Counted from the first letter of the stretch, positions 6,453 through 14,504 are shown. The stretch: DNA of 33,863 nucleotides from CAIMUM01 sp034429715 (GCA_034429715.1 DAOUFR010000115.1:1-33863); one strand, 5' to 3'. Notes: generated by a model from the letters alone, not told the origin. Program-made: numbers and translations.

Positions 6453-7370
6453 TCACAGGGACAGCATCCTGTCCACCGCCGACTTAGCCCGCTCCCTTAC
6501 ATCGGCCTGCACTTTCACCTCGGGCTTCATCTCCTCAAGCGCCCACAGCACCTTCTCCAATGTGATCTTCTTCATGTTAGGGCAGACCGCCTTTGCTGTT
6601 GCCGGGACGAAGGTCTTGCCCGGATTCTCCTTCTTCAACCGGTGCAGTATGCCGGTCTCAGTAGCGATTATCATCACTTCGGCCTGCGCCGTATGGGCGT
6701 ATCTTAACATGCCGCCCGTGCTGAGCACCTCGTCCGCCGCGGCCGTCACCTCGGGCCTGCATTCGGGATGCGCCAGGGCCACGGCGCCCGGATGCTTTTT
6801 CTTCTGGTCGATGATGTCCTGCGCCTGAATCTTGACATGCGTGGGGCAGAAGCCCGGCCACAGATACATATCCCGCCCGATTTTAGTGCACACGTAATGT
6901 CCAAGGTACTGGTCCGGTATGAAGAGTATCTCACCGTCACCCATGCTCCTGACCACGTTGACTGCATTGGCCGAGGTGCAGCAGATGTCCGACTCCGCCT
7001 TGACCGCCGCGGACGAGTTAACGTAGCAGACCACGCGCACGCCGGGAAGCTCCTTCTTCCTGGCGATCAGCTGCTCTACCGTGATCATGTCGGCCATGGG
7101 ACAGCCCGACTCTGCGTCGGGCAGCAACACCACGCTGTTGGGCGACAGTATAGAGGCTGTCTCCGCCATGAAATGCACCCCACAAAAGACGATGACCGGG
7201 GCTTTGACCTCAGCCGCCTTCCTGCTCAGCTCCAGCGAATCGCCTACGAAGTCGCCTATATCCTGCACCTCAGGGCGCTGATAGTTATGCGACAGTATTA
7301 CCGCGTTCCTTTCTTTCTTCAGGCTGAGAATCTTTTCGACCAATTCCCTGTTCTTCGTATCCTGTTCCAT
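6453..7370 (-). CDS. nadA: Quinolinate synthase
   Basis: A 305-residue NadA, which condenses iminoaspartate with dihydroxyacetone phosphate to quinolinate in NAD synthesis. The three cysteines binding the catalytic 4Fe-4S cluster are seen: Cys90 in GCPMA, Cys175 in GFCPTH and Cys263 in AVCPNMKK. Other family motifs are SHNYQRPEVQD, GDSLELSR, YVNSSA, TSANA and HPECRPEV. The length is usual for the short NadA class. The ATG at 7370 has AAGGTG upstream. It lies 48 bases before the Fe-S assembly genes on the same strand, which fits its cluster requirement. nadB and nadC are not in the window. Confidence 0.97.
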   Translation of the reverse strand: MEQDTKNRELVEKILSLKKERNAVILSHNYQRPEVQDIGDFVGDSLELSRKAAEVKAPVIVFCGVHFMAETASILSPNSVVLLPDAESGCPMADMITVEQLIARKKELPGVRVVCYVNSSAAVKAESDICCTSANAVNVVRSMGDGEILFIPDQYLGHYVCTKIGRDMYLWPGFCPTHVKIQAQDIIDQKKKHPGAVALAHPECRPEVTAAADEVLSTGGMLRYAHTAQAEVMIIATETGILHRLKKENPGKTFVPATAKAVCPNMKKITLEKVLWALEEMKPEVKVQADVRERAKSAVDRMLSL

Positions 7371-7390
7371 CTAAGTCACCTTTGCCATAT

Positions 7391-7465
7391 CCGGGCGCAG
7401 CTAAAGCAACGCCCCTACATACCGCTGTAGGGGCAGGTTTTTAAACCCGCCCGCCAGGCACCTAC
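7391..7465. repeat. Palindromic ~75-bp dispersed repeat, copy A
   Basis: The element contains a hairpin GCCCCTACA/TGTAGGGGC (7411-7435) followed by GGTTTTTAAACCCGCCC. It is homologous to the reverse complement of 9141-9219: shared blocks are CGGGC, AGCTAAAG, ACGCCCCTACATA and AAACCCGCCCGC in the same order. It fills the gap between the thiN-like stop and nadA and overlaps the stop codon. It looks like a REP/MITE-type repeat and its hairpin may attenuate transcription. Confidence 0.75.
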
Positions 7466-8055
7466 GCATTTCTACTTCGCGCATACAGGCGTGCTATCTC
7501 GATAGACATTTTAACCACGCTCACCGCGTCGTCGCCAAGGGCAACAAAGAGCGGCTCTTTGCCCCAGCCGTCTCCCTCGTAGAAAAGGTCGGGCACCCTG
7601 CCGCCGCGCTCGACAAGCTGTTTTACTTTCCAAGGCATGGATTTTCCGTCGGCCTTCGACACTGAATCCGGCTCCCGGGTGCGGTCGATCCATCCGAATA
7701 CCAGCTTATTCTCACGAGCATATTTCTTCACGACCGCTATGATGCTGTCGTTGCATTTGAAATTGATCCCGGCGCTGATATCCGGGCTGTACTTCCTGGC
7801 CTCCATTATCAATCGCGCCATGTGGTCCGAGCCTCCCCACTTCGGCAGGCCGCAGGCCAGCGGATACCCATTGACCACCGTTATCCTGCCGTCTATGGCG
7901 GCGACATCTGCGGATTTTTTAGCGCCGGGCAGCGCATGGACAATGTTAACCCGCACCTCAGGCATGAGCAGGGAGAACTCCCTGCAGCGCTGAAGCTTCT
8001 CCACGGCCAGGCAGAGGTTGCCCATAATCCTTTCAGCAGCAACTTTCTTTTTCAT
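7462..8055 (-). CDS. ThiN-domain protein (thiamine-phosphate synthase family)
   Basis: A 197-residue protein whose body matches the ThiN domain found at the C-terminus of archaeal ThiDN, which joins the pyrimidine and thiazole moieties to thiamine phosphate. Seen motifs are DVAAIDGRITVVNG, PKWGGSDHMARLIM (with the conserved His/Arg), the INFK strand, GWIDRTREPDSV, and GRVPDLFYEGDGWGKEP. There is no DNA-binding or ThiD domain, so it is a stand-alone ThiN. The ATG at 8055 sits four bases after the stop of the AIR-synthase-like gene with GGAG overlapping that stop, so the two are coupled. Catalysis is plausible, but a regulatory or related phosphosugar role cannot be excluded. Confidence 0.85.
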   Translation of the reverse strand: MKKKVAAERIMGNLCLAVEKLQRCREFSLLMPEVRVNIVHALPGAKKSADVAAIDGRITVVNGYPLACGLPKWGGSDHMARLIMEARKYSPDISAGINFKCNDSIIAVVKKYARENKLVFGWIDRTREPDSVSKADGKSMPWKVKQLVERGGRVPDLFYEGDGWGKEPLFVALGDDAVSVVKMSIEIARLYARSRNA

Positions 8056-8059
8056 GGAA

Positions 8060-9082
8060 TCAACTCCCGATCGCGCTGAAATAGGCCGGCCAGAATGGGT
8101 CTGCCAGCACCGGCGTCAGCTTCTGTTTTTTACCCGATTTCCTGATAAACAACCTGTCCCGTGCTGTGATCTCTCCTATATCCCAGGCATTAATGTTCTT
8201 CTTCTTGAGCCTTGCGATGATCTTGCTGCTGTTGGCGGGGGATGCCGTGATAACAAGGGTTCCCTCGCTGATGGAGATGAGCGGGTCGATCTTGAACGCC
8301 CTGCAGACGGCGTCTATCTCATCCGGCACCACGATCCTGTCCTCATATAATGTCACGCCCAGTTTCGAGGCAGCGGCTATCTCGAAAACGCCGTTGAGCA
8401 GTCCTCCCTCAGTAGCGTCATGCATAGCATGCGCCAGCGGCGCTGCCGTGATGGCATCCTCCACCACGGTCATCTCCAGTAGGTACTTTTTGGCCTTCTC
8501 CACTGTGCTTCGTCCCAGTTTTTTATTCAGTGATTTGGCGGCCTGCCATACCAACAGTCCAGTCGCTTCCACGGCGGGACCTTTCGTCATGATTACACGG
8601 TCACCCACCCTGGCGTTGCAGGCCGGTGTGATCTGCTCTCTCTTGCCAATGCCCATCACAGTGCAACCCCCGTTGAGCGGGTAGGTAATACCCGGGTATA
8701 TGCACGTATGGCCTCCGATAATGGCGATATCCAGTTTCTTGCACTCTTCATCCACCTGCGCCCATACCATATCCATTACATCTTCGGCCGTGCCCGGCGG
8801 GAACATCAGGCAGATGGTCATATACCTGGGTTTGACGCCCAGCACAGCTACATCGCTGGCGCAGATGTGCACTATAGCCCACCCGAAGTAGGGCATGATC
8901 ACAGGCATGGCGAATGTCGGGTCCTCGGCGATAACCATGATATCGCCGCCGGGCAGGTCGATGACCGCAGCGTCCACGCCGTGCTGGGGACCTATGAATA
9001 CAGACCTGTCTTTCTTGCCCAGCCTTGACAGTATCATCCGGTCGAATGTAGCCCGGTCCAGTTTGCCAACTTCAGGTAGCAT
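8060..9082 (-). CDS. AIR synthase-like (PurM/HypE/ThiL superfamily) protein
   Basis: A 340-residue ATP-dependent enzyme of the PurM-like fold. The N-terminal half contains HGVDAAVIDLPGGD, the site where PurM/ThiL/HypE proteins have a nucleotide and metal-binding Asp motif, and IIGGHTCIYPG. The C-terminal half has MHDATEGGLLNGVFEIA, typical of HypE/SelD-like members. It lacks the C-terminal cysteine tail of true HypE, and no hydrogenase genes are nearby. Tight coupling to a ThiN protein suggests a thiamine-related phosphotransfer, possibly a ThiL-like step, but this is inference. The ATG at 9082 is chosen because CAGGAG lies six bases upstream. A promoter is at 9113-9141. Confidence 0.82.
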   Translation of the reverse strand: MLPEVGKLDRATFDRMILSRLGKKDRSVFIGPQHGVDAAVIDLPGGDIMVIAEDPTFAMPVIMPYFGWAIVHICASDVAVLGVKPRYMTICLMFPPGTAEDVMDMVWAQVDEECKKLDIAIIGGHTCIYPGITYPLNGGCTVMGIGKREQITPACNARVGDRVIMTKGPAVEATGLLVWQAAKSLNKKLGRSTVEKAKKYLLEMTVVEDAITAAPLAHAMHDATEGGLLNGVFEIAAASKLGVTLYEDRIVVPDEIDAVCRAFKIDPLISISEGTLVITASPANSSKIIARLKKKNINAWDIGEITARDRLFIRKSGKKQKLTPVLADPFWPAYFSAIGS

Positions 9083-9112
9083 TATAATCTCCTGGTAGTG
9101 TTTGATGAGACT

Positions 9113-9141
9113 ATAATACATTCGGTGGAACGTTTAATCAA
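9113..9141 (-). promoter_or_regulatory. Putative promoter of the AIR-synthase-like/thiN operon
   Basis: On the minus strand TTGATT (9136-9141) and TATTAT (9113-9118) are separated by exactly 17 bases. The start codon is about 30 bases from the -10 box. The promoter lies just inside repeat copy B, so the two-gene cassette carries its own promoter between the repeats. Confidence 0.6.
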
Positions 9142-9219
9142 CCTACCGGCAGCGGGCGGGTTTGAAAACCCGCCCCCACATAATCTTATGTAGGGGCGTA
9201 CCTTTAGCTATGCCCGAGA
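9141..9219. repeat. Palindromic ~75-bp dispersed repeat, copy B (inverted relative to copy A)
   Basis: This copy holds two adjacent hairpins: GGGCGGGTTT/AAACCCGCCC (9154-9175) and a CCCC-ACATAA/TTATGT-GGGG stem to about 9196. Its reverse complement aligns with copy A over its full length. It lies between the AIR-synthase-like promoter and the end of the ABC ATPase gene, where its stems could also act as a transcription barrier. Confidence 0.75.
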
Positions 9220-9235
9220 CACCCGAACTCGGATT

Positions 9236-9907
9236 TCAATTATTCAGAATTCGGCCGTCCCTCAGCCTGATCACCCGGTCGGCCCTGCCTGCCAGCTCCA
9301 TGTTGTGAGTAACCACGATCAGAGACAATCCGCCCTCATTCAACTTCTTAAACAGGGAGTAAATCTTATCCGCAGTCGCTGTGTCGAGGTTGCCGGTCGG
9401 CTCGTCGGCCATTATGACGCGAGGCTCGTTGACCAGTGCGCGTCCGATGCTGACCCTTTGCATCTCGCCTCCACTGAGCTGGTGCGGAAGGTGGCGCGCG
9501 CGGTGCGACAGCTCCAGCATCTCCATGATCCCCGCAATCCTGTCCTTGTCGACGGGTTTCCTGCTGAAAAGCAGCGGCAGCTCGATATTCTCCTCCACCG
9601 TGAGGGTGGGCAACAGTAAGAACTGCTGGAATACGAAGCCGATGCTGCCGCGGCGCTCTTTCACCAGATCGCGCTCCTTCAGCCCGATCATCTCGCGTCC
9701 CTCAAGTGAGATGCTGCCTGCGCTGGGTGTTTCCAGCAGCCCGAGTAAGTGCAGCAGCGTGGACTTGCCCGATCCGGACGGTCCAACGATCGAAATGAAC
9801 TCACCCCTGCCGATGGAGAGATCGACAGCCCTAAGAGCATGTACCTGCTCGCTCCCCCTGCTGTAGCTCCTGGCCAGTCCCCTGGCGGATATTATTGCTT
9901 CTTTCAT
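9236..9907 (-). CDS. ABC transporter ATP-binding protein (LolD/MacB type)
   Basis: A 223-residue ATPase of the LolD/MacB/FtsE group, which powers mechanotransmission-type or lipoprotein-export transporters from the cytoplasmic face. Visible motifs are Walker A GPSGSGKST (42-50), Q-loop FVFQQF, signature LSGGEMQ (144-150), Walker B VIMADEP (about 164-170), and a switch His in VVTHN. The length is typical. Its ATG overlaps the permease stop (ATGA), showing translational coupling. It is the third gene of lipoprotein - permease - ATPase. The substrate is unknown. Confidence 0.95.
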   Translation of the reverse strand: MKEAIISARGLARSYSRGSEQVHALRAVDLSIGRGEFISIVGPSGSGKSTLLHLLGLLETPSAGSISLEGREMIGLKERDLVKERRGSIGFVFQQFLLLPTLTVEENIELPLLFSRKPVDKDRIAGIMEMLELSHRARHLPHQLSGGEMQRVSIGRALVNEPRVIMADEPTGNLDTATADKIYSLFKKLNEGGLSLIVVTHNMELAGRADRVIRLRDGRILNN

Positions 9908-11073
9908 TCCAGATCACTCCTCATAGCTTCCATGGGCGTCAAACGGGCGCACCTGACTGCCGGATAGATAGAGCAAAGCAGGCCGATAGCCAGGGCAAAG
10001 CCGATGCAGACTAATATTAATAACGGATCAATACTTATAAGTTCGCCACCGGGCGAATAGGGTATCACTCCCCGCACAAAACCCTCCACCAGCTTCGAGC
10101 CGACCAGCGCCACCAGCAGTCCCACGGCGCACCCGGCCAGGGTGATGATGAGGGTCTCTATCACAATGAGGCGTGAGACGTCCCAGCCGGAGGCCCCCAC
10201 AGCCTTCATCATTCCGAACTCCCTGGTCCTTTCGTTGACCGACATGATCAGCGTATTGATGATGCCCACCGCGCTGATGAAAAGTGCGATGATGATGACC
10301 GAAAAGAGCAACGCCTGGGCCGAGCCTACCAGGTTCATGATGGTGCCCATCACCTGCGTCATGGTAACCACCTGTATATCCGGTATCTGCTCAAGCTTCT
10401 TGGAGATCTCGCTTATTCTGGAAATGTCTTCGACCTTGATGGCTATGGTGGTGAGCTGGCCCTCCTTGCCGAAGATGCGCTGCGCGGCGCCCAGGGGAAG
10501 GAAGTGGAATTCGTCGTCCTGGTTGCCCGTGCGCTCCAGTATGCCCACTATGGTAGTGGGCACCTTATCAGGCCCGAAATCGAGCACCTGCCCGACCTTG
10601 AGGTTCTCCTTGTCGGCCAGGCTGCGGCCTACTATCATGACCCCGGTCTCATCGTCCTTGAAATACCTTCCCTCCACTTTCCACCATGGCTTCAAAGCCT
10701 TCTGTTCCTCGATATTAATGCCGTAGACTATATGAGGTTTATCATCTTTAAAGAATTGGTGCAGCAGCATGGGGCTGGCCACCTCGATGCCGTCTATCTT
10801 TTGCACCTGTTCCAGATCAGAGTAAGACAGATACTTTGGTATCACGCCGCCGTGTATGATGAGGGAGGCCGCCTCGTAGGGACAGCCCTTGGGCACGGCC
10901 AGCATATGTATGCCCAGGCTATTGAGCTCTCCCCCGAGCTGCCGCTCATAGCCGGCATTGAAGGAGAGCAGGCTGAAGAGGACGGCGATGGCGATGGCCA
11001 CACCCGCCACCGTGAGTGCTGTGCGCACATGCCTGCGCATCAGGTTCTTGGCTGCCAGGCTGAATATGTTCAA
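9904..11073 (-). CDS. ABC transporter permease, MacB/FtsX family
   Basis: A 389-residue membrane protein with one N-terminal helix (about 18-40, TALTVAGVAIAIAVLFSLL), an extracellular MacB-like periplasmic domain (about 45-250) and three C-terminal helices, the standard MacB/FtsX topology. The conserved NTLIMSVNERTREFGMMKAVG segment before the third helix couples to the ATPase. The extracellular domain includes AVPKGCPYEAASLIIHGG, with a lone Cys. It is 12 bases downstream of the OB-fold lipoprotein and overlaps the ATPase gene by four bases. The family serves in export or mechanical signalling; the cargo here is not evident. Confidence 0.92.
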   Translation of the reverse strand: MNIFSLAAKNLMRRHVRTALTVAGVAIAIAVLFSLLSFNAGYERQLGGELNSLGIHMLAVPKGCPYEAASLIIHGGVIPKYLSYSDLEQVQKIDGIEVASPMLLHQFFKDDKPHIVYGINIEEQKALKPWWKVEGRYFKDDETGVMIVGRSLADKENLKVGQVLDFGPDKVPTTIVGILERTGNQDDEFHFLPLGAAQRIFGKEGQLTTIAIKVEDISRISEISKKLEQIPDIQVVTMTQVMGTIMNLVGSAQALLFSVIIIALFISAVGIINTLIMSVNERTREFGMMKAVGASGWDVSRLIVIETLIITLAGCAVGLLVALVGSKLVEGFVRGVIPYSPGGELISIDPLLILVCIGFALAIGLLCSIYPAVRCARLTPMEAMRSDLE

Positions 11074-11085
11074 ATTGCCTCCTGC

Positions 11086-11559
11086 CTAAAAATCGACCTT
11101 CGTGCCGATCAAATATACATCGCTGCCTTCAGCGACTACCCTGGCTGAGACCCTGGCATAGGAACCCTTCCTCTGCGGTATGACCAGGTTGCTGGGGGCC
11201 AGGTCGATATAGATGACTGCATTGCCGTCCTTCAGGGTGAACCAGCATCCGGACGGGCATTCGCTGGCTATTTTCCCTTCCACTATAACCTTTTTTCCAT
11301 CCCATCCACGCGGATCCTGCAGTATCTCCGCAATGCGTGCGGCCTGAGACCCATCAACCGCAGCCGTCTCAGGGTTAGCTACTGTGCCGTTGTCGGCAGG
11401 GACAACCGGCCCACCGGTGGGAGCAGTGTCGGGCGCGACCGCTTGCGTCTCAGCGGATTGGCTCCTGTCCGGCGCAACGGCCGCCGGCTGTGAACAGCCG
11501 GCCAGTAGTCCCGCAGTCAGCAGGACTGCCGGCACGACTGCAATTAATATGCTTTTCAT
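11086..11559 (-). CDS. OB-fold-like lipoprotein associated with the ABC transporter
   Basis: A 157-residue putative lipoprotein with lipobox LLAGC (Cys22), a low-complexity Ala/Pro/Thr linker (about 25-70) and a C-terminal beta-barrel-like domain (VIVEGKIASE, CWFTLKD, AVIYIDL, YARVSARVVAE, VYLIGTKVDF) of OB-fold appearance. A CPSGC pair (Cys101/Cys105) sits at a strand turn and could form a disulfide or bind metal. GGAG lies eight bases before the ATG. It is first in the operon with the MacB-like permease and ATPase, so it is probably the extracytoplasmic partner of that transporter. A TATAAT at 11662-11667 on the minus strand may be its promoter. Confidence 0.82.
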   Translation of the reverse strand: MKSILIAVVPAVLLTAGLLAGCSQPAAVAPDRSQSAETQAVAPDTAPTGGPVVPADNGTVANPETAAVDGSQAARIAEILQDPRGWDGKKVIVEGKIASECPSGCWFTLKDGNAVIYIDLAPSNLVIPQRKGSYARVSARVVAEGSDVYLIGTKVDF

Positions 11560-11723
11560 TTACCGTTCTCCTTTGTCTCTATTAGTCATTCTGTATAGGG
11601 TCGCCCCTGTTTGTTTTACAGATATAAGGACACCCTCGGACTGTCATCAATCACCGACAATATTATATAGTGATTATGAATTCCGTATGAAGGCGGGCGC
11701 AAGTCTTGGTGAAGCGCGCAGCA

Positions 11724-11752
11724 TTAAATAAAAACATATTTTACTGTATAAT
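11724..11752 (+). promoter_or_regulatory. Putative promoter giving a near-leaderless E1-like mRNA
   Basis: TATAAT at 11747-11752 has TTAAAT 17 bases upstream (11724-11729). The ATG at 11761 is only eight bases after the -10 box, so transcription would begin at or next to the start codon. No Shine-Dalgarno sequence precedes this ATG. Confidence 0.5.
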
Positions 11753-11760
11753 CGATTCAC

Positions 11761-12630
11761 ATGAATGCTGGAACCAGTCTGGCGAAGCTGATCGTACGCT
11801 GCAGCAAAGCAGTTGCCGCAGGCAGCGGAGCGAAGCTGAGGGTGATCAGCCTGAAAGAAAGCCGCACCATCGCCGTGCGCAGCATGATTACTCCGCTCGA
11901 AGTCGAGATCGCCTGCCTGGAGAGCGGCGTGGTGCCCATGCGCTACCTGCGCAATATAGGCACTGCGGGAATCGATGGACAGTTGAAGCTGCTGCGCTCC
12001 ACCGTGGCCATCTGCGGGGCAGGAGGACTGGGAGGCAGCATTATCGAACTGCTGGCCCGACAGGGTATCGGACATCTGGTGATCATCGATAACGGAAGGT
12101 TCGTGGAGAACAACCTCAACCGCCAGATCATGTCCGATGAATATGTGCTGCGCAGATCTAAGGTGAAAGTCACCGCGCAGCGCGTCAGGCGGATCAACTC
12201 GGCCATAGAGGTAAAGGAATGCAGTGCTCACATTGGCGATTCCAATGTGGACGGACTGCTTAAGGGGTGCGACGTTGTGGTGGATGCTTTAGATAGTCTG
12301 TCCTCGCGCATGGTGGTGGAAGCGTCCTGCCGCAGGCTCAAATTGCCTTTTGTCCACGGCGCTATCGCCGGCTACTGCGGACAGGTGATGACGGTGCTGC
12401 CCGGCGATAAGGGGCTGTCTGCTGTATACGGCCCGGGATGCGACGTACGTGGTGTCGAAGCTGTTACAGGCAATCCTTCCGCAACACCAGCCGCCATCGC
12501 CGCCTGGGAGGTTCAGGAGGTGGTCAAGCTGATCACCGGAACAGGAAAGCCTGTACGCAACCGCCTGCTCTTTGTGGACTTCGCCGACGGCAGCCTGGAG
12601 AGCATACCCCTGCTACAGGAGGGTAAATAA
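11761..12630 (+). CDS. ThiF/MoeB/HesA-family E1-like adenylyltransferase
   Basis: A 289-residue enzyme that would adenylate the C-terminal Gly-Gly of a ubiquitin-like sulfur carrier. After an N-terminal extension (about 1-60), the family core begins at RYLRNIGTAGIDGQ. It includes the nucleotide loop CGAGGLGG, DNGRFVENNLNRQ (the D-x-N-R-Q catalytic set), SKVKVTAQRVRRIN, and DALDSLSSR. The two CxxC pairs that bind zinc in MoeB and ThiF are missing; only one cysteine remains in that region (GPGCDVRG). Its stop overlaps the start of the ubiquitin-like partner by one base. Sulfur transfer to a molybdenum/tungsten cofactor or thiamine is possible; the end product is not shown by context. Confidence 0.9.
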   Translation: MNAGTSLAKLIVRCSKAVAAGSGAKLRVISLKESRTIAVRSMITPLEVEIACLESGVVPMRYLRNIGTAGIDGQLKLLRSTVAICGAGGLGGSIIELLARQGIGHLVIIDNGRFVENNLNRQIMSDEYVLRRSKVKVTAQRVRRINSAIEVKECSAHIGDSNVDGLLKGCDVVVDALDSLSSRMVVEASCRRLKLPFVHGAIAGYCGQVMTVLPGDKGLSAVYGPGCDVRGVEAVTGNPSATPAAIAAWEVQEVVKLITGTGKPVRNRLLFVDFADGSLESIPLLQEGK

Positions 12631-12914
12631 TGGCAACCGTCAATGTCAGGTTCGTAGGACCCTGGCGCCTCTACCTGGGGACCGAGAGATGCACAATGCA
12701 GGCTGCCACCGTCGAGGAATTCATTGAACAGATGGAGACTACTTATGGCCCTAAATATCACGAGCGCCTGCACAGGGGCGGCGTCAAAGAGCGGAGATCT
12801 ATATCAGGCGACAGCAATATACTGGTCAACCGGGTTCACATCAGGCAGCTCGCAGACCACACTCTGAAGGACGGCGACAATATCGACGTCATCGCGCGCT
12901 TCGTGGGCGGCTGA
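12630..12914 (+). CDS. MoaD/ThiS-family ubiquitin-like sulfur carrier
   Basis: A 94-residue beta-grasp protein ending in the diagnostic Gly-Gly (IARFVGG), which would be adenylated and thiocarboxylated by the E1-like enzyme encoded just upstream. The strand VNVRFVGPWRLYLG, the LKDGDNIDVIARFVGG ending and the length fit MoaD-like proteins. GGAGG within the end of the E1 gene serves as ribosome site, and the overlap TAATG couples translation. It is more likely MoaD-like than ThiS-like by the R-F tail, but molybdopterin synthase (MoaE) and other cofactor genes are absent from the window. Confidence 0.88.
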   Translation: MATVNVRFVGPWRLYLGTERCTMQAATVEEFIEQMETTYGPKYHERLHRGGVKERRSISGDSNILVNRVHIRQLADHTLKDGDNIDVIARFVGG

Positions 12915-12986
12915 GAGCGGGACCGTAGTAACACAGTCTCTTTAATGATAGAATAGGCGGACTCAAATTACCGCAGGGAGTGTACT

Positions 12987-14489
12987 ATGGCTGCCAGAGA
13001 ATACATCCTCTCCATAGACCAGGGAACCACCGGCAGCGCGGCCATACTTTTCGACCGTGACGGCAAGCCGGCCGCCGATGCCGATACCGAGACCAGGCAG
13101 ATCTTCCCCAACCCTGGCTGGGTTGAACACGATCCCAACGAGATATATCAGACCTCGCTCCAGGTGGCGCGCCAGGCGCTGGATAAGGCCCGAGTGAAGC
13201 CGTCCTCCATCGCCGGTATCGGCATAACCAACCAGCGCGAGACCACCATCATCTGGGATAAAAAGACCGGCCAACCGGTCAGCAATGCCATAGTCTGGCA
13301 ATGCCGGCGCACTGCCGGGCTGGTCGAAGATCTGAAAAATCGCGGCGTCGGCCAGACCATCTGCGACAGGACGGGGCTGATTCCAGATGCCTATTTCTCG
13401 GCCACCAAAGTGCGCTGGATACTCGACCACGCCAAGGATGGGCAGAAGCGCGCTGAGGCGGGCGAATTGCTCTTCGGAACGGTCGACTGCTGGCTGGCCT
13501 GGAAATTGAGCGGCGGCAAGGCCCACGTTACCGACTACGGCAACGCCTCCCGCACCATGCTGTTCAATATCAACACACTGCAGTGGGACAAAGACATACT
13601 CTCGACTCTCAATATCCCTGCGGCCATACTTCCTCGAGTGATACCATCCAGCTACAATTACGGAGAGACCGGGGAGGGCATCTTTGAGGGCGCCCGCGTG
13701 CCGCTCTGCGCTATCGCGGGCGACCAGCAGGCCGCTCTCTTCGGCCAGGCCTGCTACAATCCGGGCATGTCCAAGAACACCTACGGCACAGGCTCATTCA
13801 TACTTATGAACAGCGGGGAGAAGCCCATCATCTCCAAGCGGGGGCTGCTGACCAGCCTGGCCTGGGGCCTGGACAATAAGGTCAACTACGCGCTGGAGGG
13901 GAGTATTTTCATCACCGGTGCGGCTGTTCAATGGCTGCGAGACGGGCTCAAGATAATTAAAAATGCAGCCGAGAGCGAGGCTCTGGCCCGCTCGGTGGAC
14001 GATAACGGCGGTGTCTATTTCGTGCCCGCTTTCGTGGGGCTGGGCGCGCCCTACTGGGACATGTACGCGCGAGGGTCAATGATGGGGATCACACGAGGCA
14101 CCGGCAGAGGACACCTGGCGCGGGCCACACTGGAGGCCATCGCCTTCCAGGTCAGGGACGTGATAGACACCATGCGCTCCGAGACCGGCATAGGCATACC
14201 GGTGCTGCGTGTGGACGGCGGCGGAACGGCCAACTCCTTCCTCATGCAGTTCCAGGCGGACGTAATGAACATCCCCATACAGGTGGCAGCCATACCCGAA
14301 ACAACGGCGCTGGGTGTAGCTTATCTGGCGGGGCTGGCCGCCGGCCTGTGGAAGAGCAAAGAGGAGATAGCCGGAAAATGGCGTTCTTCAGCCACATTCG
14401 AGCCGAAAATGTCGGCCGACCTGAGGGAAAACCTCTACGCCAACTGGAAGCGGGCGGTGGAGAGGGCCCGGGGCTGGGCAATAAATTAG
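12987..14489 (+). CDS. glpK: Glycerol kinase
   Basis: A 500-residue FGGY-family kinase that phosphorylates glycerol to sn-glycerol 3-phosphate. It has the ATP-binding start SIDQGTTGSAAILFD, the glycerol-contact motif GITNQRETT, TDYGNASRTML, the catalytic Asp in AIAGDQQAALFGQ, the GTGSFILMN phosphate loop and the C-terminal VDGGGTANSFLMQFQADV. Its length equals that of E. coli GlpK. GGGAG lies at good spacing before the ATG. It is followed 15 bases later by glpD, so the pair converts glycerol to dihydroxyacetone phosphate. No glycerol facilitator gene is present. It starts 72 bases after the ubiquitin-like gene and may be co-transcribed. Confidence 0.98.
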   Translation: MAAREYILSIDQGTTGSAAILFDRDGKPAADADTETRQIFPNPGWVEHDPNEIYQTSLQVARQALDKARVKPSSIAGIGITNQRETTIIWDKKTGQPVSNAIVWQCRRTAGLVEDLKNRGVGQTICDRTGLIPDAYFSATKVRWILDHAKDGQKRAEAGELLFGTVDCWLAWKLSGGKAHVTDYGNASRTMLFNINTLQWDKDILSTLNIPAAILPRVIPSSYNYGETGEGIFEGARVPLCAIAGDQQAALFGQACYNPGMSKNTYGTGSFILMNSGEKPIISKRGLLTSLAWGLDNKVNYALEGSIFITGAAVQWLRDGLKIIKNAAESEALARSVDDNGGVYFVPAFVGLGAPYWDMYARGSMMGITRGTGRGHLARATLEAIAFQVRDVIDTMRSETGIGIPVLRVDGGGTANSFLMQFQADVMNIPIQVAAIPETTALGVAYLAGLAAGLWKSKEEIAGKWRSSATFEPKMSADLRENLYANWKRAVERARGWAIN

Positions 14490-14504
14490 ATTAAAGGTGC
14501 GATT

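Noticed and set aside
11674..12231. Long minus-strand open frame opposite the E1-like gene
   Set aside because: It is the antisense shadow of a clearly recognisable ThiF-family gene, with no ribosome site or family motif.
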